A stretch of DNA of 7,320 bases, taken from contig JARCMB010000464.1 of assembly GCA_030248825.1 (NCBI GenBank), forward strand, positions 1-7,320, given 5' to 3'. Under the pieces are notes generated by a model. That model ran no database searches and had not been told where the DNA came from. It saw only the letters and a list, made by a program, of their open reading frames with translations. A program made the position numbers and the translations under genes. Below, piece by piece: positions 6,857-7,320 of the stretch; within the stretch, counting starts at the first letter, position 1; each line of letters opens with the position of its first letter. This DNA comes from Pseudanabaenaceae cyanobacterium MP8IB2.15 (GTDB lineage Bacteria > Cyanobacteriota > Cyanobacteriia > Pseudanabaenales > Pseudanabaenaceae).

Positions 6857-7320
6857 GTGATAAAGGTAGCTATTAATGGATTTGGACGGATCGGACGCAA
6901 CTTCCTAAGATGCTGGGCTGGGCGTAAAGAAACTGGACTAGAAATCGTTGCGATCAACGACACTTCTGACCCATATACCAATGCTCACTTGTTGCGCTAT
7001 GACTCGATGCTTGGGACTTTTAATGCTGACATCTCAGCCGATGACGACTCAATTACAGTCAACGGTCATAAAATTAAGACTACCTCCGATCGCAATCCCG
7101 AAAACCTGCCCTGGTCATATCTTGGCATTGATTTAATCATCGAAGCTACAGGTGTTTTTATCGATCGACCTGGTGCCACCAAGCACATCACTGCTGGAGC
7201 CAAGAAAGTTCTGATTACCGCTCCTGCCAAAAATGAAGACGGCACGTTTGTGATGGGTGTGAACCACGAAGATTATCAGCATGACAAGCATCACATCATC
7301 AGTAACGCTAGCTGTACAAC
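6857..7320 (+). CDS. gap2: Glyceraldehyde-3-phosphate dehydrogenase, photosynthetic type Gap2, N-terminal part
   Basis: Gap2 is the cytosolic cyanobacterial GAPDH, related to plastid GapA/B. It reduces 1,3-bisphosphoglycerate to glyceraldehyde 3-phosphate in the Calvin cycle and gluconeogenesis with NADPH or NADH. The start is GTG at 6857; an in-frame TAG at 6809-6811 and no ATG, GTG or TTG between leave it as the only normal start. The product opens MIKVAINGFGRIGRNFLRCW, containing the Rossmann dinucleotide-binding motif GFGRIG (8-13). AINDTSD (32-38) carries Thr at the position equivalent to Thr33 of plastid GapA, where strictly NAD-dependent glycolytic enzymes usually have Leu; this fits NADP use. 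AHLLRYDSMLG and IIEATGVF are family signatures. The window ends at SNASCTT, with catalytic Cys at residue 153. Only 154 complete codons are present of an expected 335-340. Gap1 is less likely given the close match to Gap2 sequences. The gene may be transcribed with tamB or alone. Confidence 0.95.
   Translation, partial: MIKVAINGFGRIGRNFLRCWAGRKETGLEIVAINDTSDPYTNAHLLRYDSMLGTFNADISADDDSITVNGHKIKTTSDRNPENLPWSYLGIDLIIEATGVFIDRPGATKHITAGAKKVLITAPAKNEDGTFVMGVNHEDYQHDKHHIISNASCT

Overview
The window comes from a cyanobacterium. The evidence is a photosynthetic-type glyceraldehyde-3-phosphate dehydrogenase (Gap2), the cyanobacterial arginine dihydrolase/ornithine-cyclodeaminase type enzyme (ArgZ/AgrE), a cyanobacterial-style TamB, and a very high density of the palindrome CGATCG, the core of the cyanobacterial HIP1 repeat. 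The full HIP1 octamer GCGATCGC was not found; the commonest octamer here is TCGATCGA. I cannot name the genus from sequence alone.

Layout: positions 1-1378 (minus strand) hold the N-terminal 459 codons of argZ/agrE; its C-terminus lies off the left edge. Positions 1379-1679 are a divergent intergenic region of 301 bp. It has a candidate minus-strand promoter for argZ and, near its right end, an imperfect stem-loop followed by a good ribosome binding site for the next gene. Positions 1680-6740 (plus strand) are one very long gene (1686 codons, GTG start) for a TamB-type envelope protein. Positions 6741-6856 are a short gap with at most a weak terminator-like element. Positions 6857-7320 (plus strand) are the first 154 codons of gap2, cut by the right edge just after the catalytic cysteine.

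The three genes do not form an obvious pathway. ArgZ handles arginine breakdown and nitrogen mobilisation in the cytoplasm. TamB is an inner-membrane-anchored, periplasm-spanning protein linked in other bacteria to outer-membrane protein assembly and phospholipid transport. Gap2 is the Calvin-cycle/gluconeogenic GAPDH. The two rightward genes could be co-transcribed (116 bp gap), but this is not demonstrated.

I saw no mobile element, CRISPR array, tRNA or rRNA gene, toxin-antitoxin pair or defence gene. I do not see an undescribed multi-gene system here. The points most worth a second look are the TCGATCGA-biased palindrome family, the stem-loop in the tamB leader, and a two-cysteine segment inside an otherwise cysteine-free TamB.
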